Below, one piece after another: positions 16,518-27,847 of a DNA stretch of 64,000 nt. The position numbers were made by a program, and so were the translations under genes. The notes under the pieces were generated by a model, which was not told the origin of the DNA, did not search any database, and saw nothing but the letters and a program-made list of their open reading frames with translations. This DNA is from Zavarzinia aquatilis (GTDB lineage: Bacteria; Pseudomonadota; Alphaproteobacteria; Zavarziniales; Zavarziniaceae): the NCBI RefSeq assembly GCF_003173035.1, contig NZ_QGLE01000002.1, positions 186,001-250,000 on the forward strand, in the 5' to 3' direction. Each line of letters opens with the position of its first letter. Position 1 is the stretch's first letter.

Positions 16518-18121
16518 GGCGCGAGGCCGTCGACGGTGCGCACCAGCTGGACGAATTCCGCGCGGTAACCTTCGGGGTCGCGACCGCGCGCGCCGTCGGC
16601 CAGATTGGCGATCTCGTCCCACGACAGGTCGGCGACCTGGCTGGCCCCCGCCAGTTTCTGAGCATAGGCGGCGACGGCGGCCTGGAATCGCTGATCCTCG
16701 CTCGCCTGCGCGAGGCTCGAAACTTCGTCCCGGCTCGTCACCGGGCGCTCGATCAGGCGGCTGGTGCTGTTGCCCGGCAGCTTGTAGCGGATGCGCAGCA
16801 GGGCGAATTCGTCGCCATGCTTGCGCACCGGCAGCGGCCCGGCGAAACCGTAACGCAAGGGGTCGATGGCGGTGCGGCCGCCCGCCGGCACGATCTCATA
16901 GATCGCGGTCACCGAAGCGCCCGAGCCGACGTCGCCGGCATCGACCTTGTCGTCATTGAAATCCTCCCGCGCGAGGGCGCGGGTCTCGTAACCGATCAGG
17001 CGATATTGCGAGACCCGGGCGGGATTGAATTCGACCTGGAACTTCACGTCGTCGGCGACGGGGATCAGGGTCGAGGCGGCTTCCTCCCGCAACACCTTGC
17101 GTCCCTCCAGCGCGGTATCGACGTAATAGGCATTGCCGTTGCCCTTCTGGGCGATGGCCTGCATCAGCAGATCGTTCATGTTGCCGACGCCGACGCCGAT
17201 GACGGAGAGATAGATCCCCTTCTTCTTCTGCCCCTCGACGAAATCGGCGAGCGTCGACGGATCGGTGTTGCCGACGTTGAAATCACCGTCGGTCGCGAGG
17301 ATGACCCGGTTCACCGCGCCCCGGGCGTAGTGGCGGCGAACGAGATCATAGGCTTCCTTCAGCCCCGCGCCCCCGGCGGTGGAGCCACCGGCGGAAAGTC
17401 CGTCGATGGTGTCGATGATCTCGTCCTTGTCCGAGGTCGGCTCCAGCTTCACCTCGGCCGCGCCGGCATAGACGACGATGCCGACCTTGTCGCCCGGCCG
17501 CAGGTCGCGGGCGAAATCGCGCAGCGACGACTTGACCAGATCGAGCCGGTCAGGCCCCGCCATCGAGCCCGAGACGTCGATGACGAGCACGAGGTTGAGG
17601 GGCGGCCGCGCCCCGGCCTCGAGGCTCATCGCCTTGATCGAGACGGTCATCAGCTTCGCCTCGGCATTCCACGGCGCCGGCATGATGCCAACGCGGGCCG
17701 AGAAGGGCTGATCCCGGTCCTGAACCGCCGGCAGCTCGTAGGGGAAGTAATTCACCATCTCCTCGACCCGCACCGCTTCGGCCGGCGGCAACATGCCCTG
17801 GCGCAGGAAGCGCCGGGCGACCGCGTAGGACGCGGTGTCGACATCGGCGGCGAAGGTCGAGACCGGTTCCTCCGTCACCAGCTTCACCGGATTGGCCGTT
17901 GCCTCCGGGAAACGGTCGCCTGCGGGCTGGGGCATGGGCGCCAGGGTGGCGGGTCTCGATGCCATGGATGCGACGGAAGGCGCGGCAGCCCTATCGTACT
18001 GCACCCCCGCGCTCCCGACGGTAGCTTCCCCCACCGTCGAGGGACTACATCCCCAGAGGCCGCCAGCCAGCGACAGGGGCAAAACCAGCGCCGGGACGAA
18101 CCCGGACTTCATCGGCGACAT
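16514..18121 (-). CDS. von Willebrand factor A domain lipoprotein (YfbK-like)
   Basis: 535 residues from the ATG at 18121, which has GGGAG 8 bases upstream. A signal peptide ends in a lipobox (GGLWGC), so it is a lipoprotein. Then come a vWF-type N-terminal region (STFAADVDTASYAVARRFL, VEEMVNYFPYE), a vWA domain with the metal-binding motif DVSGSM and the later ATDGDFNVG, and a C-terminal DUF3520-like region (DEFALLRIRYKLPG). The order matches YfbK-type proteins of unknown role, thought to bind protein partners through the metal site. Its stop shares CTTAAG with the convergent oxidoreductase gene. Confidence 0.9.
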   Translation of the reverse strand: MSPMKSGFVPALVLPLSLAGGLWGCSPSTVGEATVGSAGVQYDRAAAPSVASMASRPATLAPMPQPAGDRFPEATANPVKLVTEEPVSTFAADVDTASYAVARRFLRQGMLPPAEAVRVEEMVNYFPYELPAVQDRDQPFSARVGIMPAPWNAEAKLMTVSIKAMSLEAGARPPLNLVLVIDVSGSMAGPDRLDLVKSSLRDFARDLRPGDKVGIVVYAGAAEVKLEPTSDKDEIIDTIDGLSAGGSTAGGAGLKEAYDLVRRHYARGAVNRVILATDGDFNVGNTDPSTLADFVEGQKKKGIYLSVIGVGVGNMNDLLMQAIAQKGNGNAYYVDTALEGRKVLREEAASTLIPVADDVKFQVEFNPARVSQYRLIGYETRALAREDFNDDKVDAGDVGSGASVTAIYEIVPAGGRTAIDPLRYGFAGPLPVRKHGDEFALLRIRYKLPGNSTSRLIERPVTSRDEVSSLAQASEDQRFQAAVAAYAQKLAGASQVADLSWDEIANLADGARGRDPEGYRAEFVQLVRTVDGLAP

Positions 18122-18283
18122 GATGCAATCTCCCATGGAAAGGCGAAGATCACCTTTCGCAGGGATTGAGGCGGAGACCCGGATAAAGCGCGGCGGATTT
18201 GCGGCAACAGTGGTCGAGACGTTCTTAACCCCTGACTGTTATCCTGATGCAACAGTGGCCAGATCGACCACGGGAGTCTTGTC

Positions 18284-19321
18284 TTGGAGCCGAGTGATTT
18301 CGCCCTGTCCGTCGTCGTGCCGGTGCGCAACGAAGAGGATGCCCTGCCTCTCTTCCTTGCCTCGGTGCTGCCGGTACTGCGCGACCTGACCCCATCGTTC
18401 GAAATCATCTTCGTCGACGACGGCTCGACCGATGGGACAGCCCGTGTCATCGAAGCGGCCCGGGCGACCGAGCCGCGGCTGCGCCTTCTGTCCCTGTCCC
18501 GCAACTTCGGCAAGGAGGCCGCCCTGACCGCCGGTCTGCATTTCGCGACCGGGGACGCGGCGATTCCGATGGATGTCGACCTGCAGGATCCCCCGGAGGT
18601 CATTCCGCGCCTGGTCGAGAAATGGCTGGCGGGCTGCGACATCGTCTATGCCCGCAGGCGCAGCCGGCCGAGCGACACGATGCTGAAGCGGGTTTCGGCC
18701 GGACATTTCTACACGCTGTTCAACCGCCTGTCGGACATTCCGATTCCGAGCAACGTCGGCGACTTCAGGCTGATGGACCGCCGCGTTCTCGATGCGCTGC
18801 AACAATTCCCCGAGCGCAACCGCTTCATGAAGGGCCTGTTCGCTGCCCTCGGCTTTCACCAGGATGAAGTGCTCTACGACCGGCCGGAACGCGCGGCCGG
18901 GCAAACCAAGTTCCGCTTCTGGCGGCTGTGGAATTTCGCCCTCGACGGCATCACCTCGTTCTCGTCGATGCCGATCCGGGTGTGGAGCTATATCGGCGCG
19001 GCCGTCGCCCTGCTCGGCTTTCTCTATGGCGGCTTCATCGTCGTCCACACGCTGGTCTACGGCCGGGACACCCCGGGTTTCGCGACCCTCGCCGTGCTGG
19101 TGACGGTGCTCGGCGGGCTGCAACTGCTGTCGATCGGGATCATCGGCGAATATGCCTCGCGCATCTTCGTCGAGACCAAGAACCGCCCGCTCTACATCGT
19201 GCGCGATCTTGCCGGTTTCGACGGTGCCCTGATCGAGGAGCGGCGTGCCGAGTTGTCGCGCCTCGCGGTTCTGCCACGGCGCCCGTCCCGCCGCGCCGGC
19301 AATGCCGGGAAGGACTGCTGA
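18284..19321 (+). CDS. Family 2 glycosyltransferase, polyprenyl-phosphate type (GtrB/DPM1-like)
   Basis: 345 residues. The GT-A core has SVVVPVRNEEDALPLFL, VDDGSTDGT and MDVDLQDPPE (DxD-type). Two C-terminal membrane helices (about 235-260 and 268-295) are followed by EYASRIFVETKNRPLYIV, typical of GtrB/ArnC-like enzymes that move a sugar from a nucleotide donor to undecaprenyl phosphate on the cytoplasmic face. The start is TTG at 18284; GGGAG sits 7 bases upstream and no ATG fits. It overlaps the methyltransferase gene by one base. The lipid-linked sugar could feed the GT87 enzyme encoded on the other strand. Confidence 0.92.
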   Translation: MEPSDFALSVVVPVRNEEDALPLFLASVLPVLRDLTPSFEIIFVDDGSTDGTARVIEAARATEPRLRLLSLSRNFGKEAALTAGLHFATGDAAIPMDVDLQDPPEVIPRLVEKWLAGCDIVYARRRSRPSDTMLKRVSAGHFYTLFNRLSDIPIPSNVGDFRLMDRRVLDALQQFPERNRFMKGLFAALGFHQDEVLYDRPERAAGQTKFRFWRLWNFALDGITSFSSMPIRVWSYIGAAVALLGFLYGGFIVVHTLVYGRDTPGFATLAVLVTVLGGLQLLSIGIIGEYASRIFVETKNRPLYIVRDLAGFDGALIEERRAELSRLAVLPRRPSRRAGNAGKDC

Positions 19322-20061
19322 TGGACCTGAAGGAAGAGAATATCCTCGGCGAATCCGTGTCACGGCACTGGTATTACGCCTCGAAACTCGGTGCGGTGCG
19401 GCGTCTGTTGCGCGGCCTCGGCATCCGGTCGATCCTCGACGTCGGGGCCGGCTCCGGCTTCTTCGGCCGCAGCCTGCTGCGGGAGACGAAGGCCGACCGC
19501 TGCCAATGCGTCGACATCAACTACCCGGCGGATCGCGACACGGTCGAGGCCGGCAAGCCCGTCCTGTTCCGCCGTCAGCCGGAAGACATCGCCGCGCATG
19601 ATTTGATCCTCTTCATCGACGTGCTCGAACATGTCGAGGACGATGCGGGCTTCCTCGCCCACTATGTGGCGGGGGCGGCCGAGGGCACGCATGTCCTGCT
19701 GTCCGTACCGGCCTTTCCTTCGTTGTGGAGCGGACACGACGTCTTCCTCGGCCACCATCGGCGCTATCGGCTGCGTCAACTCGAAGAGCTGGCCCGGCGG
19801 GCCGGGCTGGACGTGGTGCGCGGGCGCTATTTCTTCGGGCTGCTGTTTCCACTGGTCGCCCTGGTGCGCATGGCGAAGCGGGGGGTCGGCACGGTCAGCG
19901 AATCCGACCTGCGGCCGGCGCCCACCCTCGTCAACGGCGCGCTTCGCCTGTTGTGCGACATCGAGGCGCGGCTGCTGCTGCCCGTCAACCGGCTATGCGG
20001 CGTGACCGCCTTCTGCCTCGCGCGGAAGCCGCGCGGCAAGCAGCAGCGAGACCATCAATAG
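19321..20061 (+). CDS. Class I SAM-dependent methyltransferase
   Basis: 246 residues. Motif I ILDVGAGSGFFG binds S-adenosylmethionine (about residues 37-48); DLILFIDVLEHVEDD is the post-motif region of this superfamily. A hydrophobic stretch (YFFGLLFPLVALV) near residue 165 suggests membrane association. The start codon overlaps the stop of the GT2 gene (TGATG), so the two are coupled, and the substrate may be the lipid-linked sugar or a related lipid. The 3' end overlaps the convergent GT87 gene by 69 bases. Confidence 0.88.
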   Translation: MDLKEENILGESVSRHWYYASKLGAVRRLLRGLGIRSILDVGAGSGFFGRSLLRETKADRCQCVDINYPADRDTVEAGKPVLFRRQPEDIAAHDLILFIDVLEHVEDDAGFLAHYVAGAAEGTHVLLSVPAFPSLWSGHDVFLGHHRRYRLRQLEELARRAGLDVVRGRYFFGLLFPLVALVRMAKRGVGTVSESDLRPAPTLVNGALRLLCDIEARLLLPVNRLCGVTAFCLARKPRGKQQRDHQ

Positions 20062-21189
20062 CGGCGCCGCCACCGGCAGGCCGGCGATATTCAGGATCAT
20101 GCCGCAGAACGGCAGCAGCCAGAGCATGACCTGGAACCGGCGCTGCCCCGCGGATTGCGCCCCCCCACTCTCCCGGCAGGCAAGGATCTGAGCCCCGGCG
20201 AGAACCGCGAGATCGTAGAAGTGCAGGTAAGGCAGGATCAGCGCCGTCGCGAGGGCGACGACCAGCAGATCGCGTCCCTGCCCCGCCCGGCCGCCGCGCC
20301 GCCGCCACAGATAGACAAGCGCCGTGCCCAGCGCAAAGACCGCCACCGCCGCCTGCACGCCGTAAGCGGCGGGAAGATCGAGGCCCATCTGACGCGCGGC
20401 CATGAAGGCGGTCAGCTTCATGCCCTGGGCGAGGCCGGTACCCTGTTCCAGCAGCTGGCGCTGGAACGGCGCCCCCTCCGTCAGATAGGCTTCCCATATC
20501 CCCGGCCCGAAGATCAGCAGGGACGCCAGACACAGGACAAGCACCGTGGCCGTCGCGGCCCCGATCGCCCGCCAGCGCTGGTCGATCAGCAGCACCAGCG
20601 GCAGCATCACCGCCAGCATCGGCTTGAAGATCAGCAGGCCGATCAGCACTCCGGCGAGAATCGGCCGACGCGGCGCCAGTCTCAGCCCGCCGATGATCAG
20701 GGCAGCACAGATCAATCCGTTCTGGCCGAGCGCGACATTGGTGACGGTCAGCGGCGCCGCGAGCGCGAGCAGCACGGACGAACGGCGGAAATCCGGGGCC
20801 GCGATGGCGGCGGCGAATGCGATGGGTCCGGCCAGCGACCACAAGGCCAGCGCCACGGGATAAGGCAAGGCCCCGAAGGGCGCCAACAGCAGCAGGGCCG
20901 GCGGTGGATAGGGAAAGACGTGAAGGCCGGCTTCAGGCCCGAGCGCCGCGTTCACTACCCGCTGGAACGCGGGATAATCGTAGATCGACGAAAGGTCGCC
21001 CGCGAGGCCGAGCCGGCCGGCGGTCCAGAAGACATAGGCATCGCGCCCGATGACCTGACCGCGGCTGAACCTTTCGGACAGAAAGCGCCATTCGTCCATC
21101 GCGACGATGAGCAGGATGAACGGCAGGATGCCGAGAGCGAGGCGCCACAGATTCCGGGTCGCAGGGGTCTCGGGTCGGTCGACGGTCAA
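19993..21189 (-). CDS. GT87-like integral membrane glycosyltransferase (DUF2029)
   Basis: 398 residues with about ten hydrophobic segments. GRDAYVFWTAGRLGLAGD, FPYPPPALLLLAPFG and LGQNGLICAALII are characteristic of GT87/PIM-mannosyltransferase-like proteins, which use polyprenyl-phosphate sugars on the periplasmic side. It begins with TTG at 21189, with GAGG upstream at good spacing. It converges on the GT2/methyltransferase pair and overlaps it by 69 bases. I infer that GT2 makes the lipid-linked sugar and this enzyme uses it; the acceptor is unknown. Confidence 0.85.
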   Translation of the reverse strand: MTVDRPETPATRNLWRLALGILPFILLIVAMDEWRFLSERFSRGQVIGRDAYVFWTAGRLGLAGDLSSIYDYPAFQRVVNAALGPEAGLHVFPYPPPALLLLAPFGALPYPVALALWSLAGPIAFAAAIAAPDFRRSSVLLALAAPLTVTNVALGQNGLICAALIIGGLRLAPRRPILAGVLIGLLIFKPMLAVMLPLVLLIDQRWRAIGAATATVLVLCLASLLIFGPGIWEAYLTEGAPFQRQLLEQGTGLAQGMKLTAFMAARQMGLDLPAAYGVQAAVAVFALGTALVYLWRRRGGRAGQGRDLLVVALATALILPYLHFYDLAVLAGAQILACRESGGAQSAGQRRFQVMLWLLPFCGMILNIAGLPVAAPLLMVSLLLAARLPREAEGGHAA

Positions 21190-21263
21190 GGCAGCCTCGG
21201 ACGGGACGAAACAGGCGCCGATCCTGACGTAAAGAGGTTAACGCCGGCCGACGGCCACCAAAG

Positions 21264-21293
21264 AAAAAGGGCCGCGGTTCCCCACGGCCCTTT
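21264..21293 (-). terminator. Rho-independent terminator of pckA
   Basis: AAAGGGCCG and CGGCCCTTT form a perfect 9-bp stem. Read on the minus strand, it is followed by T-rich DNA (CTTTTTCTTT) and lies 22 bases beyond the pckA stop. Confidence 0.85.
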
Positions 21294-21315
21294 CCTTTAT
21301 TCGATCGCGCGGCGA

Positions 21316-22923
<1,608 letters not shown>

Positions 22924-23086
22924 TGTATTTCTCCGCAAGGTTATTCGGCGCGGGATGACGATCCCGCTGCGGCTGATCGAAGACGACGTAGCAACACGCG
23001 CCGCCTATTTCGGTTGCATGACGGCCGGAAAATAGATTCCGGCGACCGGGTCCGCAACAACCGACTTGGCCCCCTGTTGTGACAAA

Positions 23087-23884
23087 TCATACAGGATTTT
23101 CCGAATTCCGGGCCCGGCGCACCAGATCGACCAGCGCGACACGCGCCTCGGTGGCATTTCCGATCACCCGATCGAAGAAAATCCGGCCCCGGGTGCCATC
23201 GGGCGCCATCAGGTCGGCCCCTTCGGGGTCGAGGCCCGTCATGCGCCATTCTGCCGCAGGCAGGCCCAGCAGCGCCGTCGCGTAGAGACCGACCGCATCG
23301 GCATGATCGGCGTTCATATGGCCGACGATGCCGGCCTCGTCCTCGGCCAGGGCGACGCAGGGCCGGTCGTCGAACAGGAATTCCGCCGCCGGGATCCAGT
23401 GGATGCGGCCGAAGCCGGCGACGAGATGCGCCCTCTCGGGCTCCATGCGCCACAGGCTGAAATCGGGAAAGTCGCGGTACATCTGCGCTTCGGCGTGGCG
23501 AGCGATGAAACGGTCCTTCAGGCCCTCGTCGTCGATGCGCACCATGCGCCCGACCAGGCTGACCCGCGCGCCGGTCAGGCGGGCGAGATGCCCCGCCGTG
23601 CCATCGAACAGCAGCGATGCGCGGGGCTCCGCCAGCAGCGCCTTCGTGTGCTCGGCGAGACCGGAGATGAAGATGAGCGGCCGCCCGGCGTGATCGACGG
23701 CGGCAAGCACCAGCGAGACGTAGGGACCGCCATCCGGCAGCAGGACGCCAAGCGACGCGGTCGGCGTGCGGCGGACGAGATCGCGCGCCATGCGGGCGGG
23801 GGACTGGGGATCAGCGGTCAAGGCCAGCTCCTGCGGTCGTGACGATCCGGCGTCGCCGGTCGATTGGCCGAGAATGGTCCCCAC
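23087..23884 (-). CDS. HugZ-like pyridoxamine-5'-phosphate-oxidase-fold protein
   Basis: 265 residues. The N-terminal half is a split-barrel flavin/heme-binding fold (LLPDGGPYVSLVLAAVDHAG, ARVSLVGRMVRI). The C-terminal part has VGHMNADHADAVGLYA, the DUF2470-type motif found in heme-utilisation proteins HugZ/HutZ. A role in heme or flavin handling is likely but not proven. The frame starts at GTG 23884; its GGGAGG lies very close, so a start at an internal ATG (residue 32) is possible. It is in line with pckA and may share its transcript. Confidence 0.75.
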   Translation of the reverse strand: MGTILGQSTGDAGSSRPQELALTADPQSPARMARDLVRRTPTASLGVLLPDGGPYVSLVLAAVDHAGRPLIFISGLAEHTKALLAEPRASLLFDGTAGHLARLTGARVSLVGRMVRIDDEGLKDRFIARHAEAQMYRDFPDFSLWRMEPERAHLVAGFGRIHWIPAAEFLFDDRPCVALAEDEAGIVGHMNADHADAVGLYATALLGLPAAEWRMTGLDPEGADLMAPDGTRGRIFFDRVIGNATEARVALVDLVRRARNSENPV

Positions 23885-24000
23885 AGCCTCCCGGTTTCAA
23901 TCCTTTAGAACTGCCACCATAGCGGCATAAATAAACAATTACAGGTTGTTTTCACTGTGGAACTCTGTTCTCCGACTACGGGGCGGTAACGGGGGCAACC

Positions 24001-25311
24001 ATGAGGCATCGCATTTCAGGGAAAATTCCTTCCGCGGTCTTGCTGGCGCTCTCGCTGGCGGCCTGCTCGACGACAGCGCCCTCGCCGGGGGCAAGTCCGG
24101 CCGTGCCGGACGTCGGGCCTGCCGCCGACGGGGCAAAACAGGACGTGGGGGAAAAGCCGCTCCCCGAGGCACAGAAGCAGAAGGCGACTTTGTTCCTGCA
24201 AATGGTCTCGGCGCCCGGCGGAGAAGAACATTACAGGCAGCTGAAGAATTTCTATGTCCGCCTGTTGGTCGAACCGGCGCCCGAATCGGCCGGCGGCCCT
24301 GGAGCCGCCCCCCCGATGATCCGTGACTACGAACACGAACGGCGGGATATCCTCAAGCGACTGGTATGGGGCCGGAGCTGGTCGGTAAATCTGTCCGTCG
24401 AGCTGAAAGTTCCGTCGCGCAATCTCGATCTCAAACTGCCGCTGATGGTCTGGAGCCACGGCAGCAACGCGACCGTTGGCGAAGTCTGGCTGACCGAATT
24501 GAGCGGAAGCAGGCTCATGAACGGTCACTTCCTGGTCTCGCCCGACATGGCGATCCAGATCGGGCTGGTACACACGCAGGCCAGCGAAGTTTCGACCGAG
24601 GCGATCCGAACGGCGGTCAATGCCGCCCGCACCATCCTCGAGATCGCCGATCCGGGCGTGAAGGCCATCACGATTCTGAGCGATCAGAAGCTCAACAGCG
24701 CTTCGAGCGCGGTCGACCGCACCATCGGGCAGCTGTTCTCGTCCTCGCTCGAGGAGAGGCTGACCAATTCCTATACCGTCAGCCGGCTGCTCGGCAATGA
24801 ACCGCTCACCTTCGAATCCGGGGTTCCCGGGGACGAATGGCGCGATGGCAGCAGCTATCGCAGGGTCGGAACATGGAGCATCAGGCTATCCACCCCGAAA
24901 CCTTCGATTTTCTCCAACGTCGAATATTGTGGGGACGGTGAACATCAAGACCGTTCGTGCGTCGCCGACGAGGCCGCCGCCACTCTTGCCGTGATGCAGA
25001 ATCTCGATCCCTTTGCGGTGCTCGCCACCAAGGTCGCGGCCGAGAAGTCGATCGGGGAATATCTGTCCGAAGCGCCCTGGTACAAGACGCTGTTCCCCCT
25101 GATCAAGAAAGCCGCTGACCTGAATCAGCGCGACGCCCTCGGCGGCATGTGCGCGGCGACATTGGAGGAAATGGCGAAGCTCCCCCTGTCCCCGCTCGAC
25201 GGCAAGATCGTGCTCTGGGCCGTCCTCAAGACCTCGGCCCTGACACCGGATGCCGCCGACGAGGCCGCCAGTCGCGACGAATGCAAGGAGGCCTTGGCCC
25301 TGCATCCATAA
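24001..25311 (+). CDS. Unrecognised lipoprotein
   Basis: 436 residues. A clear lipoprotein signal peptide ends in LAAC (Cys22), so the mature protein is acylated and faces the periplasm. No known domain is recognised. Visible features are a Pro/Ala-rich linker (about 23-50), a beta-rich middle ([20 protein letters not shown]), a helical segment ([20 protein letters not shown]) and a Ser-rich stretch ([18 protein letters not shown]). The upstream 100 bases are AT-rich. It lies between pckA/HugZ-like and chvI, a position where relatives usually have chvI directly facing pckA, so a link to envelope-stress sensing by ChvG is possible. Confidence 0.85.
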   Translation: MRHRISGKIPSAVLLALSLAACSTTAPSPGASPAVPDVGPAADGAKQDVGEKPLPEAQKQKATLFLQMVSAPGGEEHYRQLKNFYVRLLVEPAPESAGGPGAAPPMIRDYEHERRDILKRLVWGRSWSVNLSVELKVPSRNLDLKLPLMVWSHGSNATVGEVWLTELSGSRLMNGHFLVSPDMAIQIGLVHTQASEVSTEAIRTAVNAARTILEIADPGVKAITILSDQKLNSASSAVDRTIGQLFSSSLEERLTNSYTVSRLLGNEPLTFESGVPGDEWRDGSSYRRVGTWSIRLSTPKPSIFSNVEYCGDGEHQDRSCVADEAAATLAVMQNLDPFAVLATKVAAEKSIGEYLSEAPWYKTLFPLIKKAADLNQRDALGGMCAATLEEMAKLPLSPLDGKIVLWAVLKTSALTPDAADEAASRDECKEALALHP

Positions 25312-25433
25312 GCGGCAAGGGTTGTGCGACAGACATTCCGGAGCAATCGCCATCGCGAGACGCTGGCCACATCGCCCCACGATTGCCAAAATCACCGTTC
25401 AGGACGTATGTGACCGTCCAAACGGCAGGAACC

Positions 25434-26141
25434 ATGTCGAAAAATCCTTCGAAGATCGCCCTCGTCGACGACGACCGCAACATTCTGACGTCGGTATCCA
25501 TCGGCCTCGAGGCCGAGGGCTTCGCGGTCGAGACCTATACCGACGGGGCGACCGCGCTCGCCGCTTTCGGCCGCTCGCCGCCCGACCTCGCCGTGCTCGA
25601 CATCAAGATGCCGCGCATGGACGGGATGGAGGTGCTGCGCCGCCTGCGCCAGGCTTCCAGCCTGCCGGTGATCTTCCTGACCTCGAAGGACGACGAGCTG
25701 GACGAGGTGCTGGGCCTGCGCATGGGCGCGGACGACTATATCCGCAAGCCCTTCTCCCAGCGCCTGCTGATCGAACGGATCAAGGCCCTGCTGCGCCGCG
25801 CCGACGCCGCCGGCGAGGGCGAGGACGCAAGGCCGGAGCCCCTGATGGTGCGCGGCCGCCTGACCCTCGATCCCTTGCGCCACGCCTGCACCTGGGATGG
25901 CCAGCAGGTCACCCTGACGGTGACCGAATTCCTGATCCTGCAGGCCCTCGCCCAGCGCCCGGGCCATGTGAAGAGCCGTGACCAGCTGATGGACGCCGCC
26001 TACGACGATCAGGTCTATGTCGACGACCGCACCATCGACAGCCACATCAAGCGCCTGCGCAAGAAGTTCAAGACGGTCGATCCCGACTTCGGCTCGATCG
26101 AGACGCTTTACGGCATCGGCTACAAGTTCGACGAGGTCTAG
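25434..26141 (+). CDS. chvI: Response regulator ChvI (OmpR family)
   Basis: 235 residues. The receiver domain (about 1-120) has VDDDRN near the start and [13 protein letters not shown] with phospho-acceptor Asp near 56. The C-terminal winged helix (about 135-230) ends [20 protein letters not shown] and YGIGYKF, typical of OmpR-type DNA binding. Its place ahead of a ChvG-like kinase and hprK, facing pckA, identifies it as ChvI, which controls acid, envelope and exopolysaccharide responses in alphaproteobacteria. It ends 10 bases before chvG. Confidence 0.92.
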   Translation: MSKNPSKIALVDDDRNILTSVSIGLEAEGFAVETYTDGATALAAFGRSPPDLAVLDIKMPRMDGMEVLRRLRQASSLPVIFLTSKDDELDEVLGLRMGADDYIRKPFSQRLLIERIKALLRRADAAGEGEDARPEPLMVRGRLTLDPLRHACTWDGQQVTLTVTEFLILQALAQRPGHVKSRDQLMDAAYDDQVYVDDRTIDSHIKRLRKKFKTVDPDFGSIETLYGIGYKFDEV

Positions 26142-26151
26142 GGCCGGCACC

Positions 26152-27801
26152 ATGTCCGTCTCGGCGCCACATCGCCGGCATCGCGGGCGCGGGCCCTTTT
26201 CCTCGCTGACCCGCCGTATCCTGGCGGTCAACGTGGTCGCGCTCGCCGCCCTTGTCGGCGGCGTGCTCTACCTCGACCAGTTCCGCGCCAGTCTCGTCAC
26301 CCAGCGCGCCGATTCGCTGCTGACCCAGGGCGAGATCATCGCCGGCGCCCTCGGACTCGCCGCCTCCTCCGGGCCGGAGGCGACCGATCTCGACATCCTG
26401 CCGGCCCGCGCCCTGCTGCTGCGCCTGACCGATCCGACGGCGACCCGCGCCCGCCTGTTCAACAACGACGGCCAGCTCGTCGCCGACACCAACGACCTGC
26501 GCCCCGACGCCCAGGTCTCCCGCGTCGAGCTGCCGCCGCCGGACGACGGCCCCGGCATCGTCGAATTCCTTTACGACCTGCTCGAGCCGCTGCTGCCCGC
26601 GGCAAGGCCCCGCTCGCTCTATGTCGATTATCCGCTGCAGCAGGCCCGCGACTATCCGGAAGCGGTCGCCGCCCTCTCCGGCAGCGCGGGCGCGATCGAG
26701 CGCATGACGGCGGACGGCACGCCGCATATTTCCGTCGCGATTCCCGTCGTCCGCTTCCGCAAGGTACTGGGCGCTCTCGTCCTCTCGGTCGAGGCGCGGG
26801 ACATCGACCAGGCGATCCGGGCCGAGCGGCTGGCCATTCTCGAAGTCTTCGGCGTCGCCCTCGCCGTCACCGTGCTCCTGTCGATCTTCCTCGCCCGCAC
26901 CATCGCCAGCCCGGTGCACCGGCTGGCCGAAGCCGCCGAACAGGTGAAGGCCGGTCGGGGCGAGCGCATCGCCATCCCCAATTTCAGTCGGCGGCGCGAC
27001 GAGATTGGCGACCTCTCCGTCGCCCTGCAGTCGATGACCGAGGCACTGTATGGCCGGATCGACGCCATCGAATCCTTCGCCGCCGATGTCGCGCACGAAC
27101 TGAAGAACCCGCTGTCCTCGATTCGCAGCGCGATCGAGGTCTGGGGCCGGACCAAGGACCCCAATGCCCGCCAGCGCCTGACTGAAATCATCGAGATCGA
27201 CGTCCGCCGCCTGGACAAGCTGATTTCGGAAATCTCCGACGCCTCGCGCCTCGACGCCGAAATGGCGCGCGACCGGCGCCAGCCCATCGCCCTCGATGGC
27301 CTGCTGAAGGGTCTTGTCGACACCTATGCCGACCTGAAGCGGGAGGGCTGGCCGAATTTCGAGCTGAGCGTCGCGCCCGAGGCGCGCGACCAGCAGATCA
27401 TGGCGGCGGCCGAGCAGGTGGGCCGCGTGTTCCGCAACCTGATCGACAATGCCATCTCCTTCTCGCCCGAGAACGGCAAGGTCCGAATCGCGTTGACCCG
27501 GGACGGCAACGACCTGGTGGCCAGGGTCGAGGACGACGGGCCGGGCATCCCCGACGAAGCCCTGACCCGCATCTTCGAGCGTTTCTACACCGAACGGCCG
27601 AACGAGCAGATCGGCAGCCATTCGGGCCTTGGCCTTGCCATCGTGCGCCAGATCGTCGAAGGCCATGACGGCACCATCGCCGCCAGCAACAGGCCGGGGC
27701 CGGCCGGCGGCACCGCCGGGGCCTGTTTCACCGTGCGCCTGCCCGTCTTCACCGACCGGCCGCGCCGGGGCAGCCGGACCGCCGTCGCCGACCTCGATTG
27801 A
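26152..27801 (+). CDS. chvG: Sensor histidine kinase ChvG
   Basis: 549 residues. One membrane helix near 23-45, a periplasmic sensor region (about 46-235), a second helix near 237-255, then HAMP (ASPVHRLAEAAEQVKAGRGE), HisKA with phospho-His near 315 (DVAHELKNPLSS) and HATPase (NLIDNAISFSPENG, VEDDGPGIP, SGLGLAIV). It phosphorylates ChvI in response to envelope or pH signals. It is followed 46 bases later by hprK in the same direction, so signal output and PTS control may share a transcript. Confidence 0.92.
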   Translation: MSVSAPHRRHRGRGPFSSLTRRILAVNVVALAALVGGVLYLDQFRASLVTQRADSLLTQGEIIAGALGLAASSGPEATDLDILPARALLLRLTDPTATRARLFNNDGQLVADTNDLRPDAQVSRVELPPPDDGPGIVEFLYDLLEPLLPAARPRSLYVDYPLQQARDYPEAVAALSGSAGAIERMTADGTPHISVAIPVVRFRKVLGALVLSVEARDIDQAIRAERLAILEVFGVALAVTVLLSIFLARTIASPVHRLAEAAEQVKAGRGERIAIPNFSRRRDEIGDLSVALQSMTEALYGRIDAIESFAADVAHELKNPLSSIRSAIEVWGRTKDPNARQRLTEIIEIDVRRLDKLISEISDASRLDAEMARDRRQPIALDGLLKGLVDTYADLKREGWPNFELSVAPEARDQQIMAAAEQVGRVFRNLIDNAISFSPENGKVRIALTRDGNDLVARVEDDGPGIPDEALTRIFERFYTERPNEQIGSHSGLGLAIVRQIVEGHDGTIAASNRPGPAGGTAGACFTVRLPVFTDRPRRGSRTAVADLD

Positions 27802-27847
27802 CGGGACATGGATTGACGGGACCGAAGGCTCAGCGCACCTTGCCGCC

